DNA of 64,000 bases from Hominenteromicrobium sp964531265 (GCA_964531265.1 CAZHDW010000005.1:56838-120837), one strand, 5' to 3'. Positions 34,648-44,174 are shown, counted from the stretch's first letter. Notes: a model not told the origin generated them from the sequence alone. Numbers and translations: made by a program.

Positions 34648-35739
34648 ATGGCAAGAAAAACAGTTAAGAAGGCAGAGAACAATGACGGCAGAGAGCTTTT
34701 TGAGGCTCTTAAGCTGCTTGAGGCCGAAAAGGGAATACCGGCAGATTTTATGATCGATAAGATCAAGAAGGCTATAGTTACAGCATGTAAGAACAGCTAC
34801 GGCAACGAGGATGTTGTCATCGATATGGATCCCGATGAGGGCAAGTTCGATGTTTTCCTGCGCAAGGAGATCGTTGAAGAGGCTGTGGATACAAACAGAG
34901 AGATCGCTCTTGAGGTTGTAAAGCAGTATGACCCGCGTGCTCAGATCGGCGGCTTTGTACGTCACAGACTGGATACAAAGCAGTTCGGTCGCGTTGCTGC
35001 TCAGACAGCAAGAAACATCATCCGTCAGGGCATTCGCGACAGCGAGCGTGGACAGATGATGGAGGAGTTCAAGAGCCGTAATCAGGAACTTGTCAGCGCA
35101 CTTGTCGAGCGTGTTGACCCGAAGACCGGCGCACTCTCCCTGAAGATAGGCAAGGCCGAGGCTGTTCTGCCGAAGAGCGAGCAGGTAGGCACAGAGAATG
35201 TTAAGGAAGGCGACCATGTTCAGGTATATGTGGTCGACGTAAAGGAGACCGAAAAGGGCCCGAAGGCAATTATTTCCCGTACACACCCGGATCTCATCCG
35301 TCGTCTGTTCGAAAAGGAAGTTCCGGAAATATTCGACGGCACGGTCGAGATTAAGGCAGTTGCACGTGAGGCAGGCTCCAGAAGCAAGATCGCAGTGCTC
35401 AGCCATAACCCGGATGTTGATGCGGTCGGCGCATGCATCGGCGCTCGCGGCGCACGTGTTTCCGATATCGTCAATGAGCTTGGCGGTGAGAAGATGGATA
35501 TAGTCGATTACAGCGAGGAGCCGGAGAAGTTCATCGCCTCCGCTCTTGCGCCGGCTACAGTTCTTTCCGTTGAGGTAGCAGAGGACGGTTCACATACCTG
35601 CAAGGTAACGGTTCCGGACAGCCAGCTCTCCCTTGCAATAGGCAATAAGGGCCAGAATGCCCGTCTTGCCGCAAAGCTTACAGGCTGGAAGATCGACATT
35701 AAGCCGGAAAGCGGCTTCTACGGCGAGGAAGAGGCTTAA
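34648..35739 (+). CDS. nusA: Transcription termination/antitermination factor NusA
   Basis: 363 residues: N-terminal RNAP-binding domain (about 1-130), S1 domain (about 135-200), two KH domains (VGACIGARGARVSDIVNEL and LAIGNKGQNARLAAKLTGW). The C-terminal acidic repeats of E. coli NusA are absent, as in Gram-positives. Modulates pausing and intrinsic termination, including possible readthrough of its own leader hairpin. Confidence 0.97.
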   Translation: MARKTVKKAENNDGRELFEALKLLEAEKGIPADFMIDKIKKAIVTACKNSYGNEDVVIDMDPDEGKFDVFLRKEIVEEAVDTNREIALEVVKQYDPRAQIGGFVRHRLDTKQFGRVAAQTARNIIRQGIRDSERGQMMEEFKSRNQELVSALVERVDPKTGALSLKIGKAEAVLPKSEQVGTENVKEGDHVQVYVVDVKETEKGPKAIISRTHPDLIRRLFEKEVPEIFDGTVEIKAVAREAGSRSKIAVLSHNPDVDAVGACIGARGARVSDIVNELGGEKMDIVDYSEEPEKFIASALAPATVLSVEVAEDGSHTCKVTVPDSQLSLAIGNKGQNARLAAKLTGWKIDIKPESGFYGEEEA

Positions 35740-35786
35740 AATACGCTTGACTTCGCGTAAAAGCTTTTTCTGAGAAGGGTGATATT

Positions 35787-36107
35787 ATGGTCAAACAAAA
35801 GAAGATTCCGCTTCGAATGTGTGCGGGCTGCGGCGAAATGAAGCCGAAGAAAGAGCTGGTGCGCGTGGTGAGAGCACCTATCAGGGAAGTTGAGGGCGTA
35901 CAGACCGGCGGCGAGATATCGCTGGACCTTACCGGCAGAAAGCCCGGACGCGGCGCATACGTGTGCCATGACCCGGAGTGCCTTAAAAAGGCACAGAAGG
36001 CGCGCCGATTTGAACGCACATTTTCCTGCCGCATAGATGATGCGGTGTATGAGGCTATGTATGCTGAGCTTTGTGCCGGAGAAAAGGGCGGTGCCGATGA
36101 TGAATAA
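35787..36107 (+). CDS. ylxR: YlxR-family RNA-binding protein (RnpM-type)
   Basis: 106 residues. RMCAGCGEMKPKKELVRVVR and GRKPGRGAYVCHDPECLKKAQKARRFER are the family signatures, at about residues 10-30 and 48-77. There are four cysteines in all. YlxR has been linked to RNase P control in B. subtilis. It overlaps the next gene. Confidence 0.93.
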   Translation: MVKQKKIPLRMCAGCGEMKPKKELVRVVRAPIREVEGVQTGGEISLDLTGRKPGRGAYVCHDPECLKKAQKARRFERTFSCRIDDAVYEAMYAELCAGEKGGADDE

Positions 36108-36426
36108 GGCTTTGTCAGCATTGGGGCTTGCCATGCGGGCCGGAAAGCTCAATTGGGGCTATGATACCGCAGTGGGTGCTATGAAAAGCGGCGTATGCCG
36201 GCTGGCGCTGTTGGGAGCGGATCTTTCCGATAAAACCAAAAAAAATGTGCGGTTTGAAGCGAATAAGTATTCCGTGGATTGCATTGAGACAGAGTTCACA
36301 ATGGCGGATATATCCACAGCGATCGGCAAAAAAACAGGCGTTTTGGCTATTTGCGATGAAGGCTTTGCAAAGAAGCTGAGGCAGGAGCTTGGGGCAGCCG
36401 AAGAAAGAGAGGAATTGCGTATATGA
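36097..36426 (+). CDS. ylxQ: L7Ae-family ribosomal protein-like (YlxQ)
   Basis: 109 residues from the ATG at 36097 (or 36100), overlapping ylxR by 11 bases. LGLAMRAGKLNWGYDTAVGAMKSGVCRLALLGADLSDKT is a typical L7Ae/L30e fold that binds kink-turn RNA. Its stop overlaps the infB start (ATGA). Confidence 0.92.
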   Translation: MMNKALSALGLAMRAGKLNWGYDTAVGAMKSGVCRLALLGADLSDKTKKNVRFEANKYSVDCIETEFTMADISTAIGKKTGVLAICDEGFAKKLRQELGAAEEREELRI

Positions 36427-38873
36427 TGGTAAAGTACAGAGTGCATGAGGTCGCGAAGGACCTTGACGTTCCGAATAAGGAAGTACTGGATATCCTCGGC
36501 AAGTATGTAGAGGAGCCGAAAAAGCATATGACAGCATTGGAGGAAGACGAACTGAATATCGTTTTTGATAAGTTTACACAGGATCACGCAGTGGGCGATT
36601 TTGACACATATTTTGCAGCACGCGATAAGGCAGAGCCGCAGCAGAAGAGCGAAAAGCCCCAGCAGGAGAAGAAGCCCCAGGGCCAGAAGGCTCAGAATCA
36701 GGGCAATAAGGACGGCCAGAAGCGCCAGAACGGTCAGAAAAATGACCGCAATGCAGGCAACGGCAACAAAAATCAGAAGAATGACCGTAAGCCGGGCCAG
36801 CAGAACAATCAGCAGAAGAGCAATAATGCCGCACAGAAGAGCGCACCCGCTCAGGCAGCAGCTCCGGCTGATAATTCCGCAAATAACGTTGAGGAGACAA
36901 GGGGCTCCACACGCCGCGTTGTCGACACACGAACCGTCAGCGTTAATATCGACAAGTACAACGAAAAGTACGACCGCATGGCATATGATAAGGTGAAGAA
37001 CGACACCGTAGCCGCCAAGCAGAAAATCAACCAGAAGAGCCAGCGCCGCGGCAAGCAGAAGAGCGCAAAGCGTGAGACGGAGGCAGAGCGTCTCAGCCGT
37101 ATTGCAGCAGAGCGTAAGGCAAAGGCTATCACCATAACAATTCCGGAGGAGATCACCGTCGGCGAGTTCGCACTGCGTCTTAAGGCTACAAGTGCCGAGG
37201 TCATCAAGAAGTTGATGATGAACGGTGTTTTCGCTTCCATAAACGATACTATCGACTACGATACAGCGGAGCTCATCGCGGATGAATTCCACGCAAAGGT
37301 CGAAAAAGAGGTCGTCGTCACCATCGAGGAGCGTATCATCGATGACAGCGAGGACGATGAGGCAAATCTCGTTCCCCGTGCACCGGTCGTCGTTGTTATG
37401 GGTCACGTTGACCACGGCAAGACCTCCATTCTGGATGCTATCCGTCACGCAAATGTCACCGCAGGCGAGGCAGGCGGCATAACTCAGCACATCGGTGCTT
37501 ACCGCGTTAAGGTGGATGACCGCGATGTTACCTTCCTCGACACACCGGGTCACGCAGCATTTACAACAATGCGTGCGAGAGGTGCAATGGTAACGGATAT
37601 CGCAGTTCTCGTCGTTGCAGCCGATGACGGCATAATGCCGCAGACTGTTGAGGCTATCAACCACGCAAAGGCAGCGGGCGTTTCCATAATCGTTGCCATA
37701 AACAAGATGGATAAGCCGACTGCAAACCCGGATCAGGTAAAGCAGCAGCTTACAGAGTATGAGCTTGTTCCCGAGGAGTGGGGCGGAGACGTTCCCTGCA
37801 TCCCGGTATCCGCACACACCAAAATGGGCATAGATGATCTTCTCGAGATGATCACTCTTGTTGCAGATATGAAGGAGCTTAAGGCAAACCCGGATCGAGC
37901 TGCAAAGGGTACGGTCATCGAGGCTCGTCTTGACAGGGGCCGCGGCCCGGTCGCAACTGTTCTGGTTCAGAACGGTACTCTGCATATCGGCGATATCGTC
38001 GTGGCAGGCACAACCGTCGGCCGTGTACGTGCAATGACCAATGAGCGCGGCGAGCGCGTTACAGAGGCAGGCCCGTCCGTTCCGGTCGAGATCACAGGTC
38101 TTAACGAGGTACCGGTAGGCGGCGATATCTTCAACGCCGTTTCCGATGAGCGCCTTGCAAGAGAGCTCGTTGAGCAGAGAATCACAGAGCAGAAGGAAGA
38201 AATGTTCAACTCTCAGACAAAGGTTACACTCGATAACCTGTTTGAGCAGATGAAGGAAGGCGAAATGAAGGAGCTTAAGGTCATCGTTAAGGCTGACGTT
38301 CAGGGCTCCGTTGAGGCAGTTCGCCAGTCCCTCGAAAAGCTTACAAACGACGAAGTTCGCGTGCATGTTATCCACGGTGCAGTCGGTGCGGTAAGCGAGA
38401 GCGACGTTATGCTTGCAAATGCATCCAACGCCATTATCGTCGGTTTCAACGTCCGTCCGGATGCTGTTGCCGAGGAAAGCGCAAAGCGTGACGGTGTTGA
38501 TATGCGCCTGTACCGTATCATCTATGATTGCATAGAGGAGATAGAGGCTGCTATGAAGGGTATGCTGGCTCCGAAGTACCGTGAGGTATTTCTCGGCAAG
38601 GCAGAATGCCGTGAGGTCTACAAGATCACTAACGTCGGCATGGTAATCGGCGGTCACGTTACATCCGGTAAGATCGTTCGTAATGCTCAGGTACGCCTTG
38701 TACGTGACGGTATCATCGTTGCCGATGATAAGATAGCCTCCCTGCGCCGCTTTAAGGATGACGTCCGCGAGGTAGCTGACGGCTATGATTGCGGTATTAC
38801 ACTGGAGAGATTCAGCGATATCAAGATCGGCGATATCCTCGAAGCATACGAAATGGAAGAATACAGAGACTAA
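36423..38873 (+). CDS. infB: Translation initiation factor IF-2
   Basis: 816 residues. IF2_N module at the start (YRVHEVAKDLDVPNKEVLDIL), a low-complexity Gln/Lys/Asn/Ala linker (about 70-165), a second IF2_N (about 238-290), then the GTPase: G1 GHVDHGKT (327-334), G3 DTPGH (from 373), G4 NKMD (427-430). Domains II-IV follow, ending FSDIKIGDILEAYEMEEY. GTPase that brings initiator tRNA to the 30S subunit. Confidence 0.97.
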   Translation: MMVKYRVHEVAKDLDVPNKEVLDILGKYVEEPKKHMTALEEDELNIVFDKFTQDHAVGDFDTYFAARDKAEPQQKSEKPQQEKKPQGQKAQNQGNKDGQKRQNGQKNDRNAGNGNKNQKNDRKPGQQNNQQKSNNAAQKSAPAQAAAPADNSANNVEETRGSTRRVVDTRTVSVNIDKYNEKYDRMAYDKVKNDTVAAKQKINQKSQRRGKQKSAKRETEAERLSRIAAERKAKAITITIPEEITVGEFALRLKATSAEVIKKLMMNGVFASINDTIDYDTAELIADEFHAKVEKEVVVTIEERIIDDSEDDEANLVPRAPVVVVMGHVDHGKTSILDAIRHANVTAGEAGGITQHIGAYRVKVDDRDVTFLDTPGHAAFTTMRARGAMVTDIAVLVVAADDGIMPQTVEAINHAKAAGVSIIVAINKMDKPTANPDQVKQQLTEYELVPEEWGGDVPCIPVSAHTKMGIDDLLEMITLVADMKELKANPDRAAKGTVIEARLDRGRGPVATVLVQNGTLHIGDIVVAGTTVGRVRAMTNERGERVTEAGPSVPVEITGLNEVPVGGDIFNAVSDERLARELVEQRITEQKEEMFNSQTKVTLDNLFEQMKEGEMKELKVIVKADVQGSVEAVRQSLEKLTNDEVRVHVIHGAVGAVSESDVMLANASNAIIVGFNVRPDAVAEESAKRDGVDMRLYRIIYDCIEEIEAAMKGMLAPKYREVFLGKAECREVYKITNVGMVIGGHVTSGKIVRNAQVRLVRDGIIVADDKIASLRRFKDDVREVADGYDCGITLERFSDIKIGDILEAYEMEEYRD

Positions 38874-38883
38874 AAGACGGGTT

Positions 38884-38912
38884 GGCCGCGTCCCCATTGG
38901 CGGGGCGCGGTC
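38884..38912 (+). other. GC-rich hairpin between infB and rbfA
   Basis: GGCCGCG-t-CCCC / GGGG-CGCGGTC: 11 bp with one bulged T. The tail is CACTTTGATTT, not a clean T run, so it is either a weak terminator or an mRNA processing/stability element. Confidence 0.5.
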
Positions 38913-38945
38913 ACTTTGATTTGATAGACGATAGGAGAATGAAGA

Positions 38946-39293
38946 ATGCCAAGTCATAAGTTGGGCAGAACCACAGAGGATATCCGCCGTGAGATATCCG
39001 CAATACTCAGAGAGCTCAAGGATCCGCGCGTCAGCGGCGTTCTGCTGAGCGTTGTAAGAGTTGAAGTCACAAATGACCTTTCATACTGCACAGTGTATGT
39101 CAGCGCAATGGAGGGCATGGATGCCGCAAATAACGCCGTAAAGGGGCTTAAGAGCGCAGCCGGCTTCGTACGCAGAGAGCTTGGTGCACGCCTAAAGCTG
39201 CGTCATGTTCCGGAAATGATATTCAAGGCAACGGATTCCATTGAGTACAGCGCAAATATTTCGCGCATACTGAATGATCTGGAGAAGAAATAA
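38946..39293 (+). CDS. rbfA: Ribosome-binding factor A
   Basis: 115 residues with the KH-like RbfA fold: GRTTEDIRREISAILRELKDPRVSG at the start and LGARLKLRHVPEMIFKATDSIEYSANI at the end. Late 16S rRNA maturation factor. Confidence 0.96.
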   Translation: MPSHKLGRTTEDIRREISAILRELKDPRVSGVLLSVVRVEVTNDLSYCTVYVSAMEGMDAANNAVKGLKSAAGFVRRELGARLKLRHVPEMIFKATDSIEYSANISRILNDLEKK

Positions 39294-39314
39294 CTGATAA
39301 CAGAGGTAACGCTT

Positions 39315-40262
39315 ATGGCAGATATGTACCGCGCCGCACAGCTTCTGCGGTCATGGGATAAAATTTTGATATTGAGCCACCGTTCACCGGACGGTGACAC
39401 TCTGGGGTGCGCCTCAGCACTCAGCCGTGCATTGATATCCATGGGAAAATCGGTGCAGTTCCGCTGCGCGGATGAGGTGCCGGAGAAGTTTTCGTATATG
39501 TTCGACGGGATCGAGTTTTCGGAGTTTGAGTCGGAGAGAATCGTCACGGTGGATGTTGCGGATAAGGCCCTGCTCGGCTCCCTGGAGAGCCTTGGGGAAA
39601 ACGCCGACCTTGCCATAGATCATCATGAGACACACAGGCTGTTCGCAAAGGAGACCTGGGTGGAGGGCGATGCAGCGGCGGCATGTCAGCTTATGGCGGC
39701 TCTTATACCGGAGCTCGGTGTAAGAATCACTCCGGAAATTGCAAATTGCCTGTACACCGGCATCTCGACCGATACCGGATGCTTCAAGTATTCCAATGCA
39801 ACGCCTAAGACCTACCGCACGGCGGCCGACCTCATAGAGCTTGGTGCGGATGCAGTAACCATAAACCGCGTTATGTTCGATACAAAGAGCCGCGCTGCAA
39901 TAGAGCTTTTGAAGCGTGTTTACAGCGATATGGAGTTCTATCACGACGATAAATGCGCCGTACTCTGCCTTACGGAGGAACTTGTTTCCTCGACGGGCGC
40001 ATCCGAGGGCGACCTTGACGGCGTGTCCTCGATTATTCGTCAGGTGGAGGGCGTTGTCTTCGGCCTTACGATAAAGGAGCGCGGCGAGAACGAATACAAG
40101 ATATCGATGAGAGCTACCGAGCCGGCGAATGCCGCTGAGGTATGCGCACGCTTCGGCGGCGGCGGACACAAGGGTGCCGCCGGCTGCACACTTTACTGTG
40201 ATCTTGCCGAGGCAAAGCGCCTCATTATCGAGGCGTGTGGGGACGCGATCAAAAATCTTTGA
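39315..40262 (+). CDS. nrnA: DHH/DHHA1 phosphoesterase, NrnA-type (nanoRNase / pAp phosphatase)
   Basis: 315 residues. SHRSPDGDTLGC (motif I), VDVADKA, the DHH motif DHHETH, and the C-terminal DHHA1 glycine block GGGGHKGAAGC. NrnA degrades very short RNAs and 3'-phosphoadenosine phosphate. Position after rbfA and before truB is standard in Firmicutes. Confidence 0.94.
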   Translation: MADMYRAAQLLRSWDKILILSHRSPDGDTLGCASALSRALISMGKSVQFRCADEVPEKFSYMFDGIEFSEFESERIVTVDVADKALLGSLESLGENADLAIDHHETHRLFAKETWVEGDAAAACQLMAALIPELGVRITPEIANCLYTGISTDTGCFKYSNATPKTYRTAADLIELGADAVTINRVMFDTKSRAAIELLKRVYSDMEFYHDDKCAVLCLTEELVSSTGASEGDLDGVSSIIRQVEGVVFGLTIKERGENEYKISMRATEPANAAEVCARFGGGGHKGAAGCTLYCDLAEAKRLIIEACGDAIKNL

Positions 40263-40285
40263 TTTTGTCGACAGGAGCTGATAGT

Positions 40286-41125
40286 ATGAAAATGGCAGAC
40301 TTTACACCGGAGAAGCTTGAGGAGCTCAGAGAAGCCTCACGTAGCCGCCTGAAAGCGGATTTCACAAGGGAACCCGAGGATTTTAAGTCGGATCAGCAGC
40401 AGATGCTGCCGCAGCCGCCCCTCGTAAAGGAGCCGGTCAGCGACGTTCGCATAGACCTGCCGATGGATTTTAAACCGCTCGGCCTGAAAAAGGATCTGCT
40501 CAGCGTTATCTACAGCCGAGTGTCCTCCCGTGTATATACGGATGAGCCCATAACACTTTTGGAGCTTTCGTTCCTTTTGTGGGCCTCGCAGGGTATAAAG
40601 GGTATACGCGGCAAAAAGTATGCCACGCTTCGCACGGTTCCGTGCGGTGGCGCAAGACATCCCTTCGAGACCTACCTGCTCGTGCGTAAGGTCGAGGGGC
40701 TTGAGCCGGGCCGGTACCACTATCTTCCCGTGCTGAATCAGCTTGAATACCTCGGCCCGGTAGAAGAAATCGATGATACCGTCAATGAGTCGCTCTGCGG
40801 CCAGAAATGGGCCGCAAAGTCCGCCGTCGTGTTCTATTGGTCATATGTGCCGTACAGAAACGAATGGAGATACGGTTACTTTGACCACCACATTTCCCTC
40901 ATAGATATGGGCCATGTGGGCGAAGCATTGTATCTTGCCAGCTCTGCCGTGGGACTTGGCACATGCGGAATAGGCGCCTATGAGCAGAAGCTGTGCGACG
41001 AGCTTTTCGCGCTTGACGGCAAGGAAGAATTTATCGTATATACTGAGACTGTGGGAACAATCAGTGCCGAGGATGAGGGCGCGGAAAAGGATTTCTACAG
41101 CTTTGTTGAGGAGGCCGGCTGGTAA
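40286..41125 (+). CDS. SagB/ThcOx-type nitroreductase-fold dehydrogenase
   Basis: 279 residues from the ATG at 40286 (AGGAG 8 bases upstream). SagB-like core: SRVYTDEPITLLELSFLLWASQG, RTVPCGGARHPFETYLLV, GRYHYLP and GHVGEALYLASSAVGLGTCGIGAY, which bind FMN. SagB enzymes oxidise azolines in RiPP toxins, but no cyclodehydratase, precursor or exporter lies here, so this is probably a stand-alone FMN oxidoreductase. It interrupts the usual nrnA-truB order, in the same direction and tightly spaced. Confidence 0.9.
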   Translation: MKMADFTPEKLEELREASRSRLKADFTREPEDFKSDQQQMLPQPPLVKEPVSDVRIDLPMDFKPLGLKKDLLSVIYSRVSSRVYTDEPITLLELSFLLWASQGIKGIRGKKYATLRTVPCGGARHPFETYLLVRKVEGLEPGRYHYLPVLNQLEYLGPVEEIDDTVNESLCGQKWAAKSAVVFYWSYVPYRNEWRYGYFDHHISLIDMGHVGEALYLASSAVGLGTCGIGAYEQKLCDELFALDGKEEFIVYTETVGTISAEDEGAEKDFYSFVEEAGW

Positions 41126-41154
41126 CAGCGGCTTTCCCTCGGAATGGTGAATAA

Positions 41155-42048
41155 ATGGATGGAATAATCGTTTTGGATAAGCCGCAGGATTTCACATCCT
41201 TCGATGCCGTGGCCGTGGTGCGCGGTGCGGCACATGAAAGGCACATAGGGCATACGGGTACACTGGACCCCATGGCCACGGGTGTGCTGCCCCTGCTGCT
41301 CGGAAAGGCTACAAAGGCGGCCTCACTGCTGCCCGATACCGATAAGACCTATGAGGCCTCGTTTCGCTTCGGAGAAAGGCGCGACACGGGGGATATCACG
41401 GGCAATATCGTGCAGACAAGTGGCACAAGGGTGACGCTTGAGGCGCTGCGGACGGCTTTGCCGCAGTTTACCGGGGATATAATGCAGGTGCCGCCGATGT
41501 ATTCGGCGGTATCCGTGAACGGTCAGCGTCTCTATAAGCTTGCAAGACAGGGCATAGAGGTGGAGCGTGAAGCGCGGCCGATACATATAGAGCAGCTTGA
41601 GCTGCTCGAATATGACGAGGCTGAGCAGTGCGGCAGACTCTCGGTAACCTGCTCAAAGGGCACATATATAAGAACGCTGATCGAGGATATCGCTCAGGCG
41701 CTTTCGTCCTGCGGCGTTATGACGGCTCTGCGCAGAACAGCGGCGTGCGGCTTCACGCTGGAGGATGCCGTTTCACTCGAGGAGCTGCGTGCACACCGTG
41801 AAACCGGGGATGTGGATATATTCCTGAGGCCGGTGGAAAGGCTGTTTTCCACGCTGCCGTCGGTCATGCTTACGGCAGCACAGGGACAGCGCTTTTTGAA
41901 CGGCGGCGCCATAGACCCAAAGAGGTGCCGTATGCCGCGCATCGCTCTCAGGGATGGGGACATGCTGACGGTTTATTGTATGGATAAGTTTTACGGGCTC
42001 GTTCGTGTGAATAACGGCGAGCTGAAATATGTAAAGGCATTCGTGTAA
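41155..42048 (+). CDS. truB: tRNA pseudouridine-55 synthase
   Basis: 297 residues. GIIVLDKPQDFTSFDAV start, the catalytic Asp in HTGTLDPMATGVLPLLLGKATK, and CSKGTYIRTLIEDIAQAL. The C-terminal PUA-like domain is present. Isomerises U55 in the T loop of tRNA. Confidence 0.97.
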   Translation: MDGIIVLDKPQDFTSFDAVAVVRGAAHERHIGHTGTLDPMATGVLPLLLGKATKAASLLPDTDKTYEASFRFGERRDTGDITGNIVQTSGTRVTLEALRTALPQFTGDIMQVPPMYSAVSVNGQRLYKLARQGIEVEREARPIHIEQLELLEYDEAEQCGRLSVTCSKGTYIRTLIEDIAQALSSCGVMTALRRTAACGFTLEDAVSLEELRAHRETGDVDIFLRPVERLFSTLPSVMLTAAQGQRFLNGGAIDPKRCRMPRIALRDGDMLTVYCMDKFYGLVRVNNGELKYVKAFV

Positions 42049-42078
42049 GCCGTATGGAACAGGAAGGGATCGGAGAAG

Positions 42079-43008
42079 ATGAAGGTTATCCGTGAAACGG
42101 ATGAAATAAGGGCTTTTTTTGAAAATTCTAAAACAGCGGTGGCGCTTGGTGCCTTCGACGGCCTGCATACAGGGCACAGGGCGGTTATAAACAGAGTGAT
42201 CGACAGCGGATACATGCCTACTGTTTTCACATTCCTTGATAACCCCGCCGAAAAGCTGGCCGGCAAATGCAGTTACCTCACCACGCCGGAGGAAAGACTC
42301 AGAATACTTGAGAGCTGGGGCGTGGAGGCGGTTATAATACCGAATTTCTCGGATGTTTCGGATTGGAGCCCGGAAAGCTTTCTTGTCACTCTCAGGGACG
42401 CTGTGAATGCAAAGCTGATATCCTGCGGAGCGGATTTTTGCTTTGGCAAAAACGCAGCCGGAAATATTGGTACTCTGCGCAGCTTCTGCGAGGAAAATGC
42501 CATTGAGCTGAATGTGGCAAAGCCTGTGATGCTCGGCGACGAGCGTATCAGCTCAACGCGCATCAGGGCATTGCTTTCCGACGGTGAGGTCGGTAAGGCG
42601 GCTGAAATGCTCGGCAGGCCGTTCGGATTTAAGTTCGAGGTCGTACACGGCAATCACCTTGGAAGAACCATCGGCATACCGACGATAAATCAGGCTTTTC
42701 CGGATAATTTCATACTGCCGCGCTTCGGCGTTTATGCCTCGGCGGTTTATATTGACGGCAAGGCTTACTGCGGTGTGACAAATGTCGGTGTAAAGCCGAC
42801 CGTCGGGTCGGATCATGCACTGTCCGAAACCTGGATACCGGACTTCTCCGGCGACCTGTACGGCAAGGTGCTTAGGCTTGAGCTTTTGGGCTTTATAAGG
42901 GACGAGAGAAAGTTCTCTGGCCTTGAGGAGCTTCGCGGTGTGATAGAGCAGAATGCCGTTACGGCGCGTGAAATATTCGTGAATTATTGTAACAGCAGAG
43001 CTATATAA
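42079..43008 (+). CDS. ribF: Bifunctional riboflavin kinase / FAD synthetase
   Basis: 309 residues. N-terminal FMN adenylyltransferase (ALGAFDGLHTGHRAVI, ADFCFGKNAAGNI, SSTRIRALLSDGEVGKAAEMLGRPF) and C-terminal flavokinase (GRTIGIPTINQAF, YCGVTNVGVKPTVG, RLELLGFIRDERKF). Makes FMN and FAD; interesting beside a flavin-dependent SagB-like gene, though truB-ribF is a common pair anyway. Confidence 0.96.
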   Translation: MKVIRETDEIRAFFENSKTAVALGAFDGLHTGHRAVINRVIDSGYMPTVFTFLDNPAEKLAGKCSYLTTPEERLRILESWGVEAVIIPNFSDVSDWSPESFLVTLRDAVNAKLISCGADFCFGKNAAGNIGTLRSFCEENAIELNVAKPVMLGDERISSTRIRALLSDGEVGKAAEMLGRPFGFKFEVVHGNHLGRTIGIPTINQAFPDNFILPRFGVYASAVYIDGKAYCGVTNVGVKPTVGSDHALSETWIPDFSGDLYGKVLRLELLGFIRDERKFSGLEELRGVIEQNAVTAREIFVNYCNSRAI

Positions 43009-43013
43009 AGCAA

Positions 43014-43045
43014 AAAAGTGACCGACTTTAAAGTCGGTCACTTTT
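43014..43045. terminator. Bidirectional terminator between ribF and degV-like gene
   Basis: Perfect 32-base palindrome AAAAGTGACCGACTTT / AAAGTCGGTCACTTTT. A run on one side and T run on the other serve both converging genes. Confidence 0.95.
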
Positions 43046-43058
43046 GTTATGCTGAGAA

Positions 43059-43937
43059 TTATTCGAAATATTCCTCGATGGCAATAGCCTTTACGCCTGC
43101 GCCGACATGGCAGCTAATGCTAATCGGCAGCTTGTAAAGCTCTATTTTGCTGTCATCAAAGTACTTGCGCACGGTTTTCTTCCAGTCCTGTGCCAGCTTG
43201 ATATCTCCGGAATAGGCAAGCTGTATATGTACCTTCTTGCCGGCAAAGCGAGTCTGAATATCGTTTTCGGCTGCACGGAGCATCGCCTTTTCGGCAGCCT
43301 GCATTCCGCGTACCTTTGCAAATGCATCGAGCTTTCCGCCCTGTATCTGCAAAACGGGCTTCAAGCCGAGAAGAGTTGCTATTGCGGCACCGGCCGGTGT
43401 GACACGACCGCTCTTCTTCAAAAGCTCAAGAGTATTTACGGCAAGGTAGATGCTGGAGTTATAGGAAGCGGCTTCAAGTTTACTGCATATATCCTCGGCG
43501 GAGTAGCCCTGCTCTATCAGGGTGAGCGCATCCAGTACGGATTCGCGCTGTGTAACGGAAATACGCTTGTTATCGACAACGAATACACGTCCGCCGTATT
43601 CCTCTGCAAGTATCTTTGCGGTTGCACATGCACTGCTGAGTGCGGAGGACATGGGGATATGTATTATGCTGTCATACAAAACAAGTAGTGATTCCCACAA
43701 TGCGGTTATATCGCCGGGTGCCGGCTGAGAGGTGGAAACATCATCACCGTTTTCGAGCATTTCGAAAAAATGCTCATAGGTGCAGTTCTTTTCTTCAAAA
43801 TAATTCTGTCCGTTAACGACAAAAGGCATGGCAACAAGGTGTATACCAAGCTTTTTGGCTTCTTCGGCGGTTATACTGCTGTTAGTATCTGTTACAACAG
43901 CGATCCTGTTCGAGGCTTCGCTGACGTTTTTGCCCAT
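43059..43937 (-). CDS. DegV-family fatty-acid-binding protein
   Basis: 292 residues from the ATG at 43937 (AAAGGGG upstream on the minus strand); in-frame starts up to 43988 lack a ribosome site. DegV landmarks: VVTDTNSSIT (fatty-acid carboxylate contact), STSQPAPGDI, HIPMSSALSSACATAK, GLKPVLQIQGGKL. FakB-type members hand fatty acids to the FakA kinase; no fakA is nearby. Single gene. Confidence 0.92.
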   Translation of the reverse strand: MGKNVSEASNRIAVVTDTNSSITAEEAKKLGIHLVAMPFVVNGQNYFEEKNCTYEHFFEMLENGDDVSTSQPAPGDITALWESLLVLYDSIIHIPMSSALSSACATAKILAEEYGGRVFVVDNKRISVTQRESVLDALTLIEQGYSAEDICSKLEAASYNSSIYLAVNTLELLKKSGRVTPAGAAIATLLGLKPVLQIQGGKLDAFAKVRGMQAAEKAMLRAAENDIQTRFAGKKVHIQLAYSGDIKLAQDWKKTVRKYFDDSKIELYKLPISISCHVGAGVKAIAIEEYFE

Positions 43938-44110
43938 TATGGCTTTCCCCTTTCTGAAATGATTCAACTGATTCATGTAAAGCTGCAATATCCTGCCAGT
44001 CTGTCAAAGAGCTTATGCTGTGTACCGATCGGGAACAGTCACGCCGGGGCGCGGCTGCGGTGTGCCATAAAAACAATTTATTCGACATACTGATCATACT
44101 TAAAGATTAC

Positions 44111-44144
44111 TACTAATAGTATACGGAAAATTAAATTCTGTCAA
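44111..44144 (-). promoter_or_regulatory. Promoter of the degV-like gene with palindrome over the -10 box
   Basis: Minus strand: TTGACA (44144-44139), 17-base spacer, TACTAT (44121-44116). The -10 overlaps TACTA-A-TAGTA (44111-44121), a possible operator. The leader to 43937 is ~170 bases and holds no ORF. Confidence 0.5.
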
Positions 44145-44174
44145 GCGGTGTGCGGAAAAATAGAAAAAATCTGC

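Noticed and set aside
36159..38957. 932-residue open frame on the minus strand opposite infB
   Set aside because: It is in exact register with infB codons, where antisense stops would need Leu TTA/CTA or Ser TCA, codons avoided in this genome. The translation is Cys-rich nonsense without a ribosome site. IF-2 on the plus strand is certain.
40286..41125. Azole-modified RiPP (streptolysin S-like) biosynthetic cluster
   Set aside because: Only a SagB-like protein is present. There is no SagC/D cyclodehydratase, precursor peptide or exporter nearby.
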